Source of the DNA: Candidatus Taylorbacteria bacterium RIFCSPHIGHO2_02_FULL_44_12
GTDB lineage: Bacteria > Patescibacteriota > Minisyncoccia > Phycocordibacterales > PALSA-1337
Assembly: GCA_001822575.1 (NCBI GenBank)
Contig: MHRM01000016.1
Span: 2,443-16,795 of the forward strand
DNA length: 14,353 bases
Direction of reading: 5' to 3'
Below, piece by piece: positions 14,201 to 14,353 of this stretch. Position 1 is the first letter of the stretch. Each line of letters opens with the position of its first letter. Both the position numbers and the translations under genes were made by a program. A model generated the notes under the pieces. That model saw nothing but the letters and a program-made list of their open reading frames with translations. It had not been told where the DNA came from and searched no databases.

Positions 14201-14353
14201 TCCATTACGGCTACATCCACCGAAGTCGTCCCACTTTTTGCTGTCTCCACATCCACCGCTTCTGCCACTACTACCGTATTGGTGGTAGATGCCAATGGCA
14301 AACTAGGCCTAGCCACTACTTCGCCTTGGAGAACATTGTCTGTTGTCGGGACA
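8261..14353 (+). CDS. Giant HTH-TM-repeat surface protein interrupted by an intein (3' partial)
   Basis: The frame is open from ATG 8261 to the window end (2031 codons, no stop). Residues 8-57 look like an excisionase-type HTH (FISARQAAEITKYATDYIGQLSRAGKI, then RMIGRTWFVDQQSL). A polar, Ser/Gln-rich linker follows, then one membrane segment at about 171-190 (ALTLGIVLAFIVFGATIS). There is no cleavable signal peptide, so an N-in/C-out anchor is likely. A helical-looking region (about 195-400) leads into Thr/Ser/Gly-rich repeats such as ATITGATITG and about 17 signatures like VGIGTTTP. This style resembles phage tail fibres and S74-type fibre proteins; a chaperone domain, if present, lies beyond the window. 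Residues 830-1026 are a Hint/intein domain. Likely role: a cell-surface fibre or adhesin; this is inferred from architecture. The next gene upstream is the small HTH gene on the other strand. Confidence 0.88.
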   Translation, partial: MKNEIIIEGKIFISARQAAEITKYATDYIGQLSRAGKINARMIGRTWFVDQQSLLNYKNHIDPESSIPNNYQISDLQNPHSSPSQTNQNVPASQSAQTGLTYLSDDRELLPNLNKKIPVEAQSIPPIKKSAEKSIFNKTISAIRESGSAIQKSGLELQNSLPSLWPHARNALTLGIVLAFIVFGATISSHPDRAVRAMARVADGLGYGWMKGADILESSSRKMSGLTAYDIEIFADKTDDFVRSSARKSVNAYVAFLINTTDTVYLTLSSFQNNIYSLAENIFERTKSSTVATAGTSLESARSAIETTVSNGFDFLASLRGRAVVSIRKFLGIKDGSGLAVSEDNRTSTTTIIVRNITSSPFAQSVSNPSFTTVINNIDEALLGRVSYLERQFYGLQNAQPFQYSNIGANVSQAIDNIDLSNITGATITGATITGSYFSGSADLTGNVSLSGQLNVSGTGTSTLAGDTAFDTNVLYIDSINNRVGVGTSSPTDTLSVAGPIFLGNISAPSNSANRLYATAGDLYFAGSLIGGGTTGNWTTDGTHVWRSSGNVGIGTTTPGSILSVAGVGNFSGSGSTLYSTLTLPSLTATSSLTLSGVAINSLLSTNSSGVVTATSTPTFGNFNATSTSATSTIAGGLAIETSGFVYDYQTNRVGIGTAAPSTKLEIADATPTLTIKDTTTSISTGGTYGNLDFYSSDTNFVGVVSRIRSKTNDSNGGSDGELSFWTLAGGGSLSEKMRLTTDGKLGLGTTTPNWQLQQAATRPFHVLSDTSAGTNAKHWFTSSQGGNFYIGTSSDALNATTTLLTINTAGFVGIATTSPATLLAVGGHCVTADTRLRRRRKKKGAKDKKEDDYDYDYDEVMIKDVKEGDEIASLDEKTGAIVWSRVNALLDMGVKPIYKFTTATGKTIRTTGEHPYLVKTRMNADKEKKNSDLWAGATLIRSIIARAVSLSSAFVDNAVATAKDGSWRKAGTIKEGAEIAIVSEDGRASVWDKVVKIEMLPDEQVYDIEVEGTHNFVGNDIIAHNTYITGGLGVGKATTTSGALDVSGSGVFGNILSASVFTATSTTATSTFAGGLAIETSGFVYDYSTNNVGIGTASPSYKLNIVGPSVSSGAYSNVALFEGLGSATNMGVLEFKSLRDDPNTNGRNFALQVWQRGSVGTTAKNLLLQPDGGNVGIGTTTPNWQLQQAATRPFHVLSDTSAAANLKHWFMSSQGGNFYLGTSSDSYSTTTMPSITITSNNLVGIGTTSPSSYATLTVGGVTESLNFIATSTTATSTFAGGITVGPSSEYVFDHIGNALNINSPGVFTGALNIARGGNTYNINLTDSSAILRFNSSGGNINMSGGGSLDGSGTMTFGPTSANSAVFKTNNTTRMTLDSSGNLGIGTTTPQYKLQVAGVTPVFTLSDTNSGTDTKHWFQTSNAGKFSIGTTSDTFTATTTLLTLSTNGFLGVGTTTPNWQLQQAATRPFHVLSDTSAGTNAKHWFTSSQGGNFYIGTSSDALNATTTLLTIANSGKVGIGTAAPSSALHVVSKATSEAGLIVTGGSTVNSHVDSGQVQIGTTVNFARLGYAAVTGTFYIDNTYNNDNSDIRFRSKIAGTAVDTLIIKGSGNLGLGTTTPQYKLQVAGVTPVLTLSDTNGGTDAKHWFQTSNAGKFSIGTTSDTFAATTTLLTLSTNGFLGVGTTTPNWQLQTASTRPFSVLSDTSAGANLKHWFTTSQGGNFYLGTSSDIYATTTVPSITITSNGLVGIASTSPSAYAILTAGGAIEGWNFIATSTTATSTFAGGLNVGNGALMYDFSQGLTSIDNLQIGATSFDTDAGILSWADMPVTSNAAAYTDESYTAQIDGNPILTVYAQSNGSGDIMNPRVGIGTTTPSYFLHLQLGDGITNATSTVLALDHISTTTAPTAGIGAGLLFRNMNAASSTIETASIIGLLSTVTAGSEDGELAFLTKSAGGALSERLRINKNGLVGVGTTTPWAKFSITATSTEVVPLFAVSTSTASATTTVLVVDANGKLGLATTSPWRTLSVVGT
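10496..10696 (+). repeat. 67-residue fibre module, copy 1 (WQLQ type)
   Basis: Starts LGLGTTTPNWQLQQAATR, then FHVLSDTSAG, KHWFTSSQGGNFYIGTSSD and a TTTLLTI end. Bases 10511-10608 match 12623-12720 (copy 4) with one difference in 98 bp, while the rest of the module has drifted at silent sites. It directly precedes the segment that is cut by the intein. Confidence 0.9.
10748..11338 (+). other. Mini-intein (Hint domain) within the surface protein
   Basis: A 197-residue in-frame domain. Block A is CVTADTRL with Cys1. Block B is GKTIRTTGEHPYLV with the TxxH motif (Thr83, His86). Block F is VYDIEVEGTHNFVG (177-190) and block G is NDIIAHN, ending in His196-Asn197, followed by Thr as the +1 extein residue. 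These are the residues needed for Cys1-type protein splicing. No LAGLIDADG-type endonuclease is present between blocks B and F. Removing the domain joins ...LLAVGGH to TYITGGLGVG..., restoring a normal-looking repeat with 246 nt between signatures, within the range of its neighbours. A charged insert (about residues 9-31: Arg/Lys run, then DDYDYDYDE) follows block A. Bacterial intein-like cleavage rather than full splicing is the main alternative. Confidence 0.9.
11786..11989 (+). repeat. 68-residue fibre module, copy 2 (WQLQ type)
   Basis: VGIGTTTPNWQLQQAATR followed by FHVLSDTSAAANLKHWF and a SITITSNN ending that differs from copies 1 and 4 but matches copy 6. It is followed by a GG-V-TESLNFIATSTT segment also found after copy 6. 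Confidence 0.88.
12407..12607 (+). repeat. 67-residue fibre module, copy 3 (YKLQ type)
   Basis: LGIGTTTPQYKLQVAGVTP, FTLSDTNSGTDTKHWF, QTSNAGKFSIGTTSD. It is immediately followed by copy 4, forming a YKLQ-WQLQ pair that recurs at 13094-13498. Confidence 0.88.
12608..12808 (+). repeat. 67-residue fibre module, copy 4 (WQLQ type)
   Basis: The protein sequence is nearly identical to copy 1 over the whole module. The DNA is nearly identical only over its first half (12623-12720), a pattern suggesting partial gene conversion. Confidence 0.9.
13094..13294 (+). repeat. 67-residue fibre module, copy 5 (YKLQ type)
   Basis: LGLGTTTPQYKLQVAGVTP, LTLSDTNGGTDAKHWF, QTSNAGKFSIGTTSD. Very close to copy 3 in protein, with many silent DNA differences, so it is an older duplicate. 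It is immediately followed by copy 6. Confidence 0.88.
13295..13498 (+). repeat. 68-residue fibre module, copy 6 (WQLQ type)
   Basis: LGVGTTTPNWQLQTASTRPF, SVLSDTSAGANLKHWF, and the SITITSNG ending shared with copy 2. It is followed by AGGAIEGWNFIATSTT, parallel to the segment after copy 2. Confidence 0.88.

Overview
The window looks like part of a Patescibacteria/CPR (Parcubacteria-like) chromosome. The reasons are: a SecA with an extended loop before its '[22 protein letters not shown]' segment; no convincing Shine-Dalgarno site in front of any gene, with -10-like hexamers lying almost on the start codons; a very large surface protein with about 17 G-[IVL]-[GA]-T/S-T/S/A-x-P repeat signatures, of a type I associate with this group; and many palindromic elements. 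UGA is used as a stop (4250-4252), which argues against the recoded Gracilibacteria/SR1 groups. The assignment comes from reading the sequence, not from a database search.

Left part (1-5327, + strand): SecA (5'-partial at the window edge), a small MNT-type nucleotidyltransferase with no HEPN partner, an AI-2E/PerM-family membrane protein, and the ribosome-associated GTPase Obg, which overlaps its upstream neighbour by 14 nt. SecA carries two in-frame palindromic insertions and Obg carries one. A hairpin of A/T and GGG/CCC tracts lies between the convergent ends of obg and the next gene and should terminate transcription from both sides.

Middle part (5328-8260): a PfkB/ribokinase-family sugar kinase (- strand) and a class II fructose-bisphosphate-type aldolase (+ strand) diverge from a 240-bp region. 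That region holds a 158-bp MITE-like element with 24-bp terminal inverted repeats. After the aldolase come REP-like hairpins, a small MerR/excisionase-like HTH gene on the - strand, and about 445 bp of non-coding DNA with two further long hairpin elements and one perfect DnaA-box sequence.

Right part (8261-14353, running off the end): one open frame of at least 2031 codons. It encodes an N-terminal excisionase-like HTH, a linker, one transmembrane segment (about residues 171-190) and a long, presumably extracellular, repeat region. Inside the repeats (residues 830-1026) is a 197-residue Hint domain with all the signatures of a mini-intein: Cys1, a TxxH motif, the block F 'VYDIEVEGTHNF', a C-terminal His-Asn, and Thr at +1. 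Removing it joins the repeat region smoothly. Six copies of a 67/68-residue module, some nearly identical at the DNA level, indicate recent duplication or gene conversion.

The housekeeping genes (secretion, ribosome assembly, glycolysis) form a conventional backbone. The striking features are the palindromic elements tolerated inside essential genes and the HTH-TM-fibre protein interrupted by an intein.
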